A DNA stretch of 64,000 bases from Zopfochytrium polystomum (GCA_025765615.1 JAIVFJ010000070.1:1-64000), one strand, 5' to 3'. Shown: positions 12,689-24,069, numbered from the stretch's first letter. Notes: generated by a model not told the origin, from the sequence alone. Translations and numbers: made by a program.

Positions 12689-14488
12689 ATGAGCGCCTTG
12701 AACCAGCCGCCAAGCTCGGCCAGACCAACGTCAGCCCCCTCGTCTTCATCCTCATCGTCAAAGGAGGAGCCCGCTCCGAGACGCGGATCGACGGCGTTAT
12801 CAGTTGCATCCCCCTCTCTGCCGCCGCTGGATCCGTCGACTTCGGGTGGCGATGCCGATGCCTCCGGGAAAAAGAAGCGTGCCCGCAAGCGGGTTCGGAA
12901 AAACAAGGTCGTGCCGCAACCACGACTCAAGGTGGTGGTGCGCAGACTACCGCCGAACCTGCCGGAGGACACATTCCTTGGTGTTGTTGCTCCATGGACA
13001 GTAGAGGGTACCGTCGATTGGTTGGCTTATTTCCCCGGAAAGCTGTCCAAGAGGTTGGTGGCAGTATCATTATGGAGTTCGCACGCCTCACGTATCAAAC
13101 ATAGCTTTCCCATCAAGAACCACACCTTCTCACGGGCGTACATCCACTTCACTGCTCAAGATCATCTCATTCAGTTCTACAAGTCATTCAATGGCTGGCT
13201 CTTTGTCGATGAAAAGGGTTTGTAAAAACTCGCGCTTAATTGTTGCATTCTCAACTCTTCATCAATACAGGCAAAACCGAGTACCGCGCGCTCGTTGAGC
13301 TAGCTCCTTTCCAAATGATGCCAAAGAAGGTGAAGAAGGCAAACAATCGAGAAAACACCTTGGATGCAGGTTCGACTGCTATTTGTGACTACAGTTTATT
13401 CTGAAATCCACTTCAAAAAACGCAACCTCGAAGATCCCGACTACATGGCTTTTCTTGAGTCGCTCAAGAATCCACCGGAGGAGCCAAAGGTCGCCCTTAT
13501 ACAAACCCCCGTCCCGTCGTTGGAAACTCAGAAAGTCACACCCTTAATCGAAGCGCTGCGTGCCAAGAAAGCTGCAGCGGCGGCTGCAGCTGAGGCGAAG
13601 AAGGCGAGGCGAGAGCAAAGGCGCGAGGCAGCACGACGGGAGCAGGAGGCTGCGGCGAAGGAAAGAAAGGAGCGGAAGGCGGCCGCACGGTCTGCCAAAG
13701 CGGCGGCGGCGGCGGCAGGAGGTGCCAGCGGAGTCTCCGGACTCTCTGAGGCGTCCAAGGCCCAAGAGGGGACGCGGAAGGACCGACTAAAGGCGCCTAA
13801 GGCGATCCCTGGTGGCGGCAGCGGCAATGCTCCCAAAGGCGTGGCTGGAGCAGGTGCAGGGTCTGACGAAGGCACGGCGGGTCCTGGCGGACCACCAAAA
13901 GAAAGTCGTCGCGAGCGACGAGCGCGCTTGCGCGAAAAGACAGCCTCAGCCTTGGCGACGGGTGGCCCAACCAACGACGACTCTCCTTCAGCCTCTCGCC
14001 CGGTCTCCGACGGCCCTACACATACCTCTGCCATTGGCGAGGACGGCCCAAAACCACGAAATACTAGAGGGGACAATGGTGTGGGCGGTCCGCTGGCTTC
14101 ACGCCTGGGAACAAGGGGAGCCGCAAGGAGAAGTGGAAGCGGGAGTTGGGGCGGCGGCAGCGGTGTTAGTGCTGTGAGTGAAGGCGCTCACACTGACACT
14201 GTCGACGGCGCTGAAGCTGGCAAAGGAAGCGGCAGGCGTCGGCGTCGAGGGGGCAAAGGCGGCGCTGGTGGGGGCGGCTCAGGGGAAGGTGGTGAGAGTA
14301 CAGTTCCTTCTTCGTCGCCCAGTTCTGCGGGGGGCGGTGGAAGAAGCGGTCGCGGTGGGGGTAGAGCCTCTTCAACTGGCGTCCCAAGGGACGGTGGATA
14401 CGCCCCGAAGGTTGTCATCATGAGGAAAGACGGCACCTCGAATTCTTTCACGGCAGGGTCTGGCTCGGGGGGGTCGTCTGCTCAGTAG
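12689..14488 (+). CDS. UPF3: Nonsense-mediated decay factor UPF3
   Basis: UPF3 links exon-junction complexes or terminating ribosomes to UPF2/UPF1 in nonsense-mediated mRNA decay and shuttles between nucleus and cytoplasm. Four exons proposed: 12689-13053, 13105-13217, 13271-13369, 13434-14488 (1,632 nt, 543 residues); phases agree at every join. The Smg4/UPF3 RNP-type domain starts at LKVVVRRLPPNLPEDTF (about residue 80) and includes SRAYIHF, then VDEKG-KTEYRALVELAPFQ, then TLDADPDYMAFLESL, all family hallmarks. The rest is an Ala/Arg/Glu-rich helix (about 205-265) and a long Gly/Ser-rich disordered tail. The start is the ATG at 12689; an upstream TTG is unlikely. Introns 1-3 use GTTGGT, GTTTGT and GTTCGA donors; the first (51 bp) is in frame and could be retained. 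Confidence 0.9.
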
Positions 14489-14603
14489 GTTTGAAATACA
14501 CTGGTCTTTATTCATTCTCGGTATGCTTTCCAATTGATAGGAAAAGATTCCCCGTCGCCAAGTCTTGGTTGTGTCAGTACTTCACACAGAAAAAAATAAG
14601 AAC

Positions 14604-15901
14604 TCACGTCGAATGAACTGGAACAAACCAGTCCGACCACCGGCTTCCCATTACCTGCCGCCAATTCTCCCTCATTCCAACATCGTAAATGTGCGTCCGG
14701 TTACTGCCCGCCCTTCGACCGGGGGATTGGCTGTCTTCGCGCCTCAGGTAACCAGGGCCTTCCAAGGCTTCTATGGTGGTTTTGTTGGTGCAGAGAAGTA
14801 TGGTGTGTATAGTAAGGAACGCCGTTAAGACGACTCCAAATACAAAAGCGAGGAGGACGAGCATCAGCCAATTCAAATTAACAGATGGAAGGAACACTGG
14901 CTCAGTCTGGAGATTGGACAAACTGTTAGGCATCAGTCACCATGGGAATGAAGTGTCCTAACATTATTGGAATCCGTCATGGCTGACATCGCTTGAAGAA
15001 ATTGGCGGAGCATTGTAAAAAATATGAATAAGCAGTACAAGAGTGTGTACAATAAAAATAGGTCTTCGTATTCGCAGCCGAATCTGATTTAGCACATGGT
15101 GAGATCCAGATAACATCCTTACAAAAAAACTTGTAATTGCGGTGCCCAACGCAATTGTTTATCCACGGGCAATGATGATCCATTTTCAGAACGCAAGTCC
15201 GGCAAGTGGAGCAATGGTGTGATCTGTCTGGTTTGAACCGACTGCACTTGTGACAGAAGCGGCGTGTTCCATCCCGTTTGACCTGGAGCGGTAAACTCAC
15301 GCCTTCGTTCGATTCCATCATCATGGCCTCCACTTCCGCCTGCACGGTAACCTGCCCTAGATCGTCTCCTGATGAAAAATTTTGCAATGTCGGTTCGGAC
15401 TCGCAATCGCCTCTACCGATTATAGCATTCGGCTGGGACGAAGTGGATGAGGCTGACTCTACGTCCTGAAAAGTTGGTGTGAGCAGGGCTACAAAATTTC
15501 AAGAGTAGTGTTTACTTTGGTAATTGGATGCCCCGGAGACGTTACCACAACCATGCTATAGCTCCAAACAAACATTGTAAGAAGCAGTACGAACATTGCG
15601 GAAGTGAGGGCTTGTGTGTGGTATACGGTCAGTGGCTACGGACCTTACGAATAAACATTTTCACTCACCTGCTTCGATATGCTGCCCATGGATCCACCGA
15701 GCCACTGTGAATTGAAAAAGATGTCAGTAGTGTGGTTCATATCAGGCGCTAAGGATGCTCACCAATGACATCTCGTATGAAAGAGAATGCCGACCAAGCC
15801 GCCATGGCGGCGACACCCAACACTGGGAATGCGGCGATCGCAGCCGCTGCCGTATCAGCCGTAGCGGCGAGCCACTGCGACCATGAGCGTGAGTGGGACA
15901 T
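14604..15901 (-). CDS. DHHC-type protein S-palmitoyltransferase
   Basis: Membrane enzyme that attaches palmitate to cysteines of cytosolic proteins. Six exons proposed: 15901-15763, 15704-15669, 15610-15516, 15465-15123, 15063-14963, 14906-14604 (1,017 nt, 338 residues); all phases agree. The catalytic Cys-rich domain reads [19 protein letters not shown] followed by [20 protein letters not shown], with an intact DHHC. Four membrane spans flank it: one in exon 1 ([18 protein letters not shown]), one in exon 3 ([19 protein letters not shown]), one across the exon 4/5 join ([19 protein letters not shown]) and one in exon 6 ([18 protein letters not shown]). The C-terminal [16 protein letters not shown] is common to Pfa3/zDHHC2/15-like enzymes. 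An in-frame ATG at 15931 could add ten residues. Its 3' end faces UPF3 at 115 bp; its start faces the Ran-binding gene at 179 bp. Confidence 0.9.
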
Positions 15902-16080
15902 TGGTGGAGGTGTGGCTTGGGAACCCTCCATCAAATTCTCATTTTTTGGTTCAGTGGGCGGCAAGTCAGACGGAAGGTCACCCACACGCAAAGGCAACGC
16001 TCTGCGCGTATCTTGCCGTCCTTTCGGACCTTCTGTGTTGCCGTTTACCGCTACCGTACGGCGCATCGACTACTCTCCTA

Positions 16081-18233
16081 ATGGCGGAGATGCCGGCCTC
16101 CGCCGCTGAGGAGAATCGGAAACGGAAGCTCGACGAACCGGACGACAATAATGACAGCAACAACGCCAACGAACAAAGCAGTCCTCCTCATAGCGCAGCC
16201 GACTCCTCCGAAAGCCACGGAGCGGATTTGCGGTCTGGCTACTCATCCACCCGAGGCTTTGGGCTATCGTCGGTAAGCAGTGGGTCACCTACTGCCATTT
16301 TGTTGCCCTTCTGCTTGGCTCACAGGAAATCTGCTCAGGCTACCACTGCTTCACCTGCGGCCAAGCGAGTTGCGAGCCGCCTGCCAACAGAGGAAAGTCC
16401 AGTCAAGCCCTCTTCGACAACCGTGAGGATTTCCGCCCTTGACTTGCAACCCCAAAATACACATTAACATCCTCACGCTGTTGGCCCTCAAATGTGAAGA
16501 CCGTGCCAACCGCAATGTGTGAGTACTGCTTTCCCTTCGTTTGATTGGCGTAACCTCCCATCTGCTTTCCAACGTCTCAGCTTCAAAGAACATATTTTTG
16601 AAATCCACGGGCGCGAGTTGGGACGACGTTTCTGACGATTTAAGCGGTAGCAGGAGGCCTGTCGCCGCCAAAGTTAACCCTGGAACACCAACAAAGCCAC
16701 CAGTCGCCACGTTTGGATCCACCGCGTTTAGCTCAATGGCATCGTCGACTTCGTTCTCTGCTGGACCTGCCAGCTTTTCATCTTTCGCAACCCTCGCAGG
16801 AAGCTCTAGCTGGACTGGAGGATCGAATTCTTTTGAATCTTTGAAGCAGCCCGGCTCCGCACCTCGACTGAGTTTATCCTCTACGTTTGGAGGGATGGCT
16901 GCTCCAGCAGGTACTTCTTTTGCTGCGCTCACCACATCAAAGTCAATTGGAAGCGATGGCATAGCCGCACCGACATCATTTGCCGCATTGGCAAAAACAG
17001 CGGCGTCTACTCCTGCGGTCTCTACTGCTGGGAGTCCTTCACGCGATCGGTCGAAGCTGGCTGACGCGACGATTCGAGACACACCTGCGGTGACGGAAGA
17101 AATGGGTGCAGTGCGATACACATCATTGGGAGCTTCTTCATCGGAGTTGCCGCCTGCTCTCAAGAATCTCGGAGCGACCGAAAGGAAGACAATATTTGCT
17201 GGCTCAATGGGTGGGCGCGACTCCGACATATCGTCCACATCTATGGCGTCTGTGCGTTTACCACTGTTCTCGACATTGATCATGCCCACCCTCTGATGCA
17301 TTCCTCGTTTCAAGAATTTGACAGTCAAACGCCCGATTAGCGTGGATTCGAATACTCCAACTTTCGGAGCAAAATTAGCTGATCAAGTGACGACCTTCGG
17401 GGCAGCCGTCAAATCAATAGGCTCTGAATCGTTTGAATCACTTTTAACGAGCGGCGGCCCGAGCAACGGTGCGACTAAAAATTTGGGTGATGGAAGTGGG
17501 AAATCGGGATCTGGAGACGAAGATAGCGGAGCCGGAAGCGACGAGGAGGACAGAGGCGAGGAGAATGAACATAATTTGAAAGAGAAGAAAACTGCTGAAA
17601 TTCCTCTCGTGGATCGTTAGTATTATTTGGTCCCTTCCACGACTGACTCCGATTGCGATTTGTCAGATTTAACAGGAGAGGAGGATGAGGAATCTGTCTT
17701 CCAGGTAAAGCTCATTGAATTTGCTTTCATTGAGCCTCACCCAGTCACTAGACGAGATGCAAGCTTTTCAAGATGAATGGAAACAAGGAGTGGAAAGAGC
17801 GCGGCATTGGAAGCATTCGTGTCAATGTCAAAAAGTCGGACGATAATACAGGGTCTGGACGTCTCAGTAGGCTATGGTTAAGCGTATGCTGTCCTGTAAT
17901 CTAAATTTAAATTCTCTTTCCAGTCATGAGGGCTGAAGGCAGCCTTCGACTGATTTTGAACGTCAGGATTCTTCCACAAATGAAAGTGAACGTCCAGTCA
18001 GAGAAATATGTTCAATTTATTGGAATAGATGACGAGCTCAAGCCCACCCCTTATCTTGCGAAGGTTAGTCACGCCTCGCACCCAGAATCAAATACTCCCT
18101 AACTTGTCCTGGGCCGGTGTTCTTTAAGACTGGAAGCGCCTCCGCCGCCAGTAAACTGCTTAAGGCTATCCAGACGGTGTCTGAGGCCATCTCTTCTGAC
18201 GATGTTGCTGGAGCGTTGGTTGCAACTGAGTGA
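16081..18233 (+). CDS. Ran-binding-domain (RanBD1) protein, nucleoporin or Yrb2/RanBP3-like
   Basis: Likely nuclear transport factor that binds Ran-GTP. Starts MAEMPASAAEENRKRKLDEP, a basic N-terminus, followed by a long Ser/Ala/Phe-rich region with spaced TFG/SFAAL/SFESL motifs as in nucleoporins, an acidic stretch (SGDEDSGAGSDEEDRGEE), then a RanBD1 fold: TGEEDEESVFQ-TRCKLFKMNGNKEWKERGIGSI, then MRAEGSLRLILN and a final helix ending at TGA 18231-18233. Secure exons: 17667-17704, 17752-17866, 17924-18063, 18129-18233. Upstream: 16326-16422, a 19-nt exon 16500-16518, 16581 to about 17210 or 17255, and 17325-17615. The first junction is unresolved: a canonical GTAAGC donor at 16273 gives the wrong phase, while GTCGGT at 16269 fits. 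Hba1/Yrb2/RanBP3 or Nup50 are the closest ideas. Confidence 0.82.
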
Positions 18234-18457
18234 TGATGCATTGTTTTAAGCCCTGCTAATAAAGCGCCACGCAAATGAGAGCAATGTGAATTGGTGGGGC
18301 AACCCATGAATATCGTTATTATTTTTGATATTGAAAAAGCTGGCAAAGATGGTTCAGTCGGGTTCAGTCGCTTCCGGTTCAGACGTTCCTTGTCTCCAAA
18401 AAAACGAAGAGAAGATTCCTGCTCTTCGAAGCCTCGCCCTATCCTCATCTGCCTCAA

Positions 18458-19750
18458 ATGTCGGAAAATGCCCTACGCACTGAAATCGAGAACCTGGCAG
18501 AGCATAGTCACAGAATCACCCGCGAGCTGACCGAGTTGCGAAAGGTGAGTTAATCCACATCCTCGCAAGTCCGCCGTTGGGCATCACCCGCCTCATTTCT
18601 CCGCCCTTCGTTGCCCTCTGATTGCTACCACATTCCCTTAAAAAGGAACGAGCTGCGTGGAAAGAAACTGCGAGACATGCCCAGGAGCTGGAAGAGGTCG
18701 TTGCTAGCCTGCACTCGGAACTTCAAGCTGCTCAACTTGAATCTGTTCGACTTCGCCGTCAGAATGAAGAGTATGAAAAGAAGTTGGAGCTCGAAATTGC
18801 CGACAATGCTGACACCCGTATGCGATGGCAAGAAAAGGAGAGACTTTTGCTCAACCAACTGAAGTCGGAAAGGGCGAAAGTCAAAGGTATCTCCGACCCG
18901 CCTACCTGATCGCACCCTGATCGCACCTTTGTCTTCTCCTGCATTGACAACTTCTTCCGGCTCCGAAGAGTTCAAATCCATAAAGCGGGAAAACGAGCAA
19001 GGCTTCGACCGAGATGATGACGACACTATTGCCCCGTCGTCGTCTTCTCCTTCGCCCCATCCTCCACAGACTACACCTCCTCCATCGAATGCCTCATCCC
19101 GTGGGCTCGATGCCACCGCCCTACAGGAGGACAACATCTCGTTGACTGCACAAATACTCACCCTCACCGCGATCCTCCAAAAGCGAGAACTCGAGATCGC
19201 AAAGCAAAACGAAGACATACTGGAACTGCAAAAAACAGTTGCTGCTCTAATGGACGACATCGAAAACGGTTTTGAACAGGCGCAGTTCGAAATGTACGGA
19301 GAGGTCCCCGAAAGAGCACCTTCTCCTGTAAGCATTGCACCCGTGCCTTCGGCCGCCAAACCCCAAAACACACCGCCTGGCACCCCTGCGCACGGGGCAA
19401 CTCTCACTCCGCCGTCGACTGAATTGTCCAGGCGAAAGCGTTCGGGGACGTTTGCCCGAGAGGCAGCAAATGCAACGTCCATGCAAACGGCTGTAGCACC
19501 CTCACCGTCGTCCGCTCTGAACACTGTGCCGACAACGAAGTCCTTTAACAGTCTTGCTGATGAATTGCGGAGCATCGGCGAAAAGGTCTCGGCTGACGGC
19601 GGTGGCAGCACTTTGAGGAGTCGCATGGCGGCCTTGGGCCTCAGCACTGAGGGAAACCGCGAAGTGCTGAGGCGGCGACTGCACAAGTACATTGCGAGGA
19701 AAAAGAGGCAGGCCCAAGCCCAGGCGGCTCGCGGTGCAAACGTCGAGTGA
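18458..19750 (+). CDS. Coiled-coil protein with C-terminal SAP-like motif
   Basis: Three exons: 18458-18544, 18646-18886, 18969-19750 (1,110 nt, 369 residues), phases consistent. The first two and the start of the third form one continuous coiled coil (NALRTEIENLAEHSHRITRE to KVK-EFKSIKRENEQ), the first intron (GTGAGT..AAG) falling between LRK and ERAAW. A Pro/Ser-rich linker follows, then a second coil (DATALQEDNISLTAQILTLT to MDDIENGFEQAQFEMYGE), another disordered Pro-rich stretch, and a helix pair LRSRMAALGLSTEGNREVLR-RRLHKYI resembling a SAP DNA-binding motif. The C-terminus is basic. The protein is not recognised as a named family; the SAP reading comes from the LxxxLxxLGLxxxGxxxxLxxRL pattern. 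A nuclear, chromatin-associated or cytoskeletal role are both possible. Confidence 0.72.
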
Positions 19751-20372
19751 CCCGTTGAGTATTACGGGCTCAAAGCACGTTTGCTCAATTGTGATTGGGT
19801 GTGGTCAGAGCCCATTGTGAGTTTCATTTCTTTGTTGCTTTGACTCTCCTATGATCGACTATTCATTTTTAGTTTGTTAAAATCGAGACCTCCCTCTTTC
19901 TCCTTTGTTCTCCTGTTCAATACGAGCGACTACGACCCAAAAGAAACAGACAGCGACAAAAAAAGTACATATAAAATGAAAGAAAACAGAACTGTTAAAG
20001 AAAAATAAATGGAGATTGAGGCGTTATGCAACTGCTCAAGTAACACAACCTAATTCAGTTCTTCCCCACACTGAAGTAGCCCCTCACCTGCAATAGAAGA
20101 AGAACGCAGAAGAATGAGATTTAATAACAGCGTGAAACAATTCATATTGCATAAGTTACCAGAGTTACCAGTAATGGATGGAAAATGCATTCTCCCAGGT
20201 CCCATGTTAATTTTTCGTCTCTCCAGGCATGAAACCCGGATTATTCCATACATGTTGACACAGCCAAGATGTCACGGTCCCGCATAGTTGACCTCAGGAT
20301 TGCATGCAACTTGGGACTACGACTGCCATTGGCCGTCGTTTCGCCATACACAGACTTGACGTCACTGCATTG

Positions 20373-20420
<48 letters not shown>

Positions 20421-20468
20421 AAAGGAATCGATGAAGGCGAACGGCGCAACGCGGTCTGGCGGGGTGGA
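19751..20468. other. Intergenic with (GA)n tract
   Basis: AT-rich non-coding sequence after the coiled-coil gene, then a (GA)n tract at 20376-20416. No gene supported. This is where the host gene island ends and the repeat-rich region begins. Confidence 0.6.
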
Positions 20469-21394
20469 TGAGGTTCGACCAAGAGCGAGCGCTGCCGCCT
20501 GCGTCGGCCAAGCAACTGCCGCTGGCCGAAGCCCGCTTGGAGGTACGGCGGTTACAAAAGGAGCTGGCAGGCAGGCACAGGTCGCTGTCTTCCAAGTGGT
20601 GCGCAACTTACTCAAGTCAAAGGAGCGTGCGGCCATTATGCAGCGGGCTTCGCGCGAGTGCCCTGGACAGGCATGCGCGAGGTTCAACCTCTGGGAGTGG
20701 CAAGAACGGCGGCGGCGACTACAAGAATCGGCCCCTTCTTCGGCCAGACGGGTGCTTTCGTGCTGCGGACATGTCCGCTGCGCGCGGTGCCTGATGGAGG
20801 CAGCGGCGAACCAGCAATGCCCTGAGCGAGGCCGTTGTGCGCGTGTCGGCGCTTGACGATTCCACATGTTTGACGCTGCCTCGGCTTCACGTGGTGCTGG
20901 CCGGTTCTCAAACGGTGGTGCGTTTGACGAAGAGGATGTGCAGTTTGAGGAGCTGATGGCAAAGGTCGGCGAGGCGCTGGAGGCAGCCGGGATCAGGTTC
21001 CTCAAGATGAGCGGGTCGACGGCGCGCAAGAGTGGTGCGCTGCAGCAGTTTCAAAAGGGCGGAGTGGGAGATGATGGTGCTGCTGGGCTGACGCTTCCAG
21101 TGTTGCCGTTGAACGTGGCAGACGAGAGCGCTGCGTGCGCGAACCTGACGGTGGCGAACGACGTTGTGTTTATGAGGCCGCTGCTGGGCGCGACGGACGA
21201 GTGGACGGCGGCGTGCGAGACGCAGGCGATTGGCCGCGCAAAGCGCTACGGACAATTGCGCAAGGTGTTTGTGTGGCGCATGATTGCCACGGACACGATC
21301 GATAGGGTCCTGATGGAGAAGAGGCGGGCGGCCGCAGCGGTGGCTGCAAGAATGGCGGTTGCCGCGAGGGCTGCCGCCGCGGGCAGTGCGGAAA
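20469..21394 (+). pseudogene. Fragment of a RING-containing SNF2 helicase (SHPRH/Rad5-like)
   Basis: Carries a RING piece (RVLSCCGHVRCARCLMEAAA, about 20750-20810) and the last part of an SF2 helicase C domain: LTLPVLPLNVADESAACANL, then motif VI as QAIGRAKRYGQ followed by LRKVFVWRMIATDTIDRVLM (to about 21315). This order (RING then helicase C) is that of SHPRH/Rad5-type DNA-dependent ATPases with ubiquitin-ligase activity. The N-terminal ATPase half is missing, a TGA at 20854 separates the RING from the helicase part, and a stretch before the RING reads better in another frame (EARLEVRRLQKELAGRHRSL). At about 21395 the frame runs straight into antisense gypsy gag. It is a gene remnant, not a working helicase. 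Confidence 0.7.
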
Positions 21395-21904
21395 GCATGT
21401 CTTGGATAGACCTCATGGAGACCATCATGGTACAGCTCCATCAGAGCTGCATCATTGTATCCAGAGTCTCCCGCTAGTTGCTTGAATTGGTTGGTGTACA
21501 CACGATCGTTTTCCTTGCTTGATATGCTTGAGCTTGGATCTTGCTGTCCAAGATGCATTGGGGTCACCAAAGATAGCTTCCAGCCCCTCCCAGAGCTAAA
21601 GCTGGGCTTGGGAGAGATCTGTACCATGATTGGGCTTGACCAGACAGGAGGGTGCTTGTGAAAAGAACCTTGACTTGCTCACTGGGAAATCTTGAAGGTT
21701 GGAGAAGGATGACATTCTCCACAGTGGCCATGAAGTTCCTAAGGTCTTTGGCCAGCCCAGTGAACTTGTCAGGGCTGGGAACCTTGGGCTCTCTTGCTTG
21801 GTTGGCTTGGGGCAGGGAAAGAGCTTGAAGTTCTTGTTGGTGAAGTTGTTGTTGAAGCTGGTGCTGGTGAAGGACTTGTTCTTGAAGTCGGTGTGCCTGC
21901 AAGG
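21395..21904 (-). pseudogene. gag fragment of a G1-family gypsy element
   Basis: About 510 bp homologous to the gag of the complete element (its 52703-53215 region), on the same strand as that gag. It has small indels and substitutions and lacks both LTRs, so it is an internal fragment with no transposition boundaries. Its left end joins the SNF2 remnant; its right end stops shortly before the repeat at 21920. Confidence 0.85.
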
Positions 21905-21919
21905 GTGACTTTTGCAAGT

Positions 21920-22857
21920 GATGGTCCTTGTAACAGTTTTTTATAAAGACAAACACAAGACTGAGCCAAGATCAACCTCCCACCACAACCACCTTCAGTA
22001 GTGTACTACCCCCATCTCCACAGCAGCACAACCCATAGACAATCCAGCCCAACGAATTCTTTCATCCAAACTGTTACCCATCCCAATCACTTCCCCCTTG
22101 GTTTCAACAAGATCCAATCAGTAGGAGTGGTTGTACACTTTTCAGATCTGCCAATTTTGTGGACCGATCACAGGTGCTACAGACATTGTACAGCAATTTT
22201 GTTTCTACCATTGGAAAGCTCTCAATCTCCTCTTTCCAACGAACTCTCCTGATCCCAGATTGGAAGCTCCTATGTTGTGTACACCCCCTCTGAAGTTGGC
22301 AATCACTTTTCCAAATCAACCTCAATTTGCTTGCCTTCCAGACCCCCCCCAGCCAACCCCAAGCTATCATTGGAAAGGCCTGCTTCTGGACTACACAACA
22401 GTCACCAGCAGCATCCCAAAATCACTCTCCTTTGTGATAAGCAATTCCTTTTTCCTTTCAGGGTCTCCAGATTACCTCCAACCCTCACACCATTAATTTT
22501 TGATTTTTTGTCCCCAATTGGAGACAGCAACCATCCCCCTACCTGACACACACAGGGCTAACAAACCAACTTTTCATCTGCTGCAACATCACCTTCACAA
22601 CACACCCAAAATCCAAAGAAATCCTTTCAAACTTGGCACACATACTTGTCCTGAGAAAACAACATGACTACTGACTCAACCAAGTATGTTGCCAAGTCCT
22701 TCAGCTCTTGGAGGGACCAGAGAATTCGTTGACTGGTTGGAGGATCTTACAGCAGAACTCTCCAACAAAAATGTTGACTTACGCCACTGCATTGACACAA
22801 GTCACATCAACACAGAGCAGAATGATGCAGTTGATCCACTAGATGTAACGGGATTGA
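21920..22857 (+). other. Probable copia-like 5' part with gag start
   Basis: The first 110-140 bp (from ATGGTCCTTGTAACAG) also occur at 55191-55330, so this is a dispersed repeat. Near 22663 an ATG opens MTTDSTKYVAKSF, which after a one-base shift continues FVDWLEDLTAELSNKNVDLR, a pattern like the start of copia Gag. The sequence between may be the LTR and leader of that element. It stops at about 22857, where the second gypsy family begins. Ends, PBS and LTR boundaries were not found, so the assignment is tentative. Confidence 0.4.
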
Positions 22858-22946
22858 CAAGTCTCATTCCTCCCCTTCTTTATTCCCTCTTCCCTTTCCT
22901 TTTCCTCGCACCAAGCAGCACGACGCACTCCAACGGGCTCCGCCTG

Positions 22947-24069
22947 TCACACTCCCTTTCTTTTTGATCGATCCTTTGTTCGTTGAGCTATGCACTGATC
23001 AAGAGCTTCCAAGTTCTTAACATGTTCATAAGGTTCCCAAGTTCGATCTTCTACTCCGTAACCTTTCCAGCTTACAAGGTATTCCTTCTTTCCCCGTCTA
23101 GTTCGTTCTCCTAGAACTTCGTCAACTACGTACTCTTCTTCTTCTTCATCTACTAGCACAGGTGGAGGTTGGTTGTTAACTTTTCGTCCAGGAAAGTCTT
23201 TGGCCGGTTCATGATATGTTTTCAGTTTTTCTACGTGGAATGTTGGATGAACTCTCATAGTTGAGGGTAATTTCAGCGTATAGTTTGGTGGTTCAGCCTT
23301 TGTCACTTCGAAGGGCCCGATGTATGGCGTAGCAAGTCCTTCTCTGGTAATCACACCAGGAGCGCGAAGACCTTGTCGCAACAACATCACTCTGTCTCCA
23401 ACCTGATACTGGGGGTCAGGTCGATGTCGTTCATTGAATTCTTGTTCTTGTTCTTGTTGGGCAACAAAGATGCGGTTCCTTGCAGCGCTTAATATGTCTG
23501 TGAGGTGTTCAAAGAACTCCTCGGCTTCTGGTTCTCGTTTCGATCGCGGTCCCCCTACTACAAGTGGTGGTAGGTCTCCAGGCCCCAGTGGTTCATATCC
23601 CAAATCCAGATGGAAAGGGGAGAATCGTGTGGTACTAGTCATGTTGGAGTTAAATGCAAACTCCATGTTCGGTAGGAACTTTGTCCATTTCGCTCCAGGA
23701 GTTTCCAGCAATCCTCGGAGGGTTGTTTTCCGGGTCTGAATCTTTCGTTCAACTTGGCCGTTTGACTGTTGATGTCGGGCCGTTGAGTAATCCATCGTCG
23801 TTCCAGTCAACTTGAACAAGTGATTCGTGAAACGCGACACAAACTGGCTACCTCAATCGGAGGTAATCGTTTCAGGGACCCCATGTAGGGGGAAGATTCG
23901 GTCAAAGTACAGTTCTGCGACATCTTTGTCGCTTGCAGTTGTTTGTGTTGGCAATAAATGAATGCGTTTAGTTAGACGATCCTGTACCACTAGGAGGGCA
24001 TCGTAACCGTTTTCTTCAGGCATGTCTGGCACCAAGTCCATGCTGATCGCCTTCCACCTCTGGGAAGGA
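22947..24069 (-). pseudogene. Integrase/chromodomain end of a second gypsy family (G3)
   Basis: C-terminal part of a Ty3/gypsy pol distinct in sequence from G1. It reads MDLVPDMPEENGYDALLVVQ (integrase first Asp), TSD-stop-GSQF (second Asp), HQQSNGQVERK (catalytic Glu), a GPF-type domain (YIGPFEVTKAEPPNYTLKL) and a chromodomain (EYVVDEVLGERTRRGKKEYL followed by VSWKGYGVEDRTWEPYEHV), ending at 22947. The codon after TSD is TGA where the family normally has CGA. The 5' side is cut at about 24070 by the poly(A) end of a LINE; the rest of this pol is not found in the window. Confidence 0.88.

Noticed and set aside
15749..16066. Start of the DHHC gene at 16066
   Set aside because: The upstream residues overlap the divergent promoter and look non-coding; 15901 (or 15931) gives the natural start before the first membrane span.
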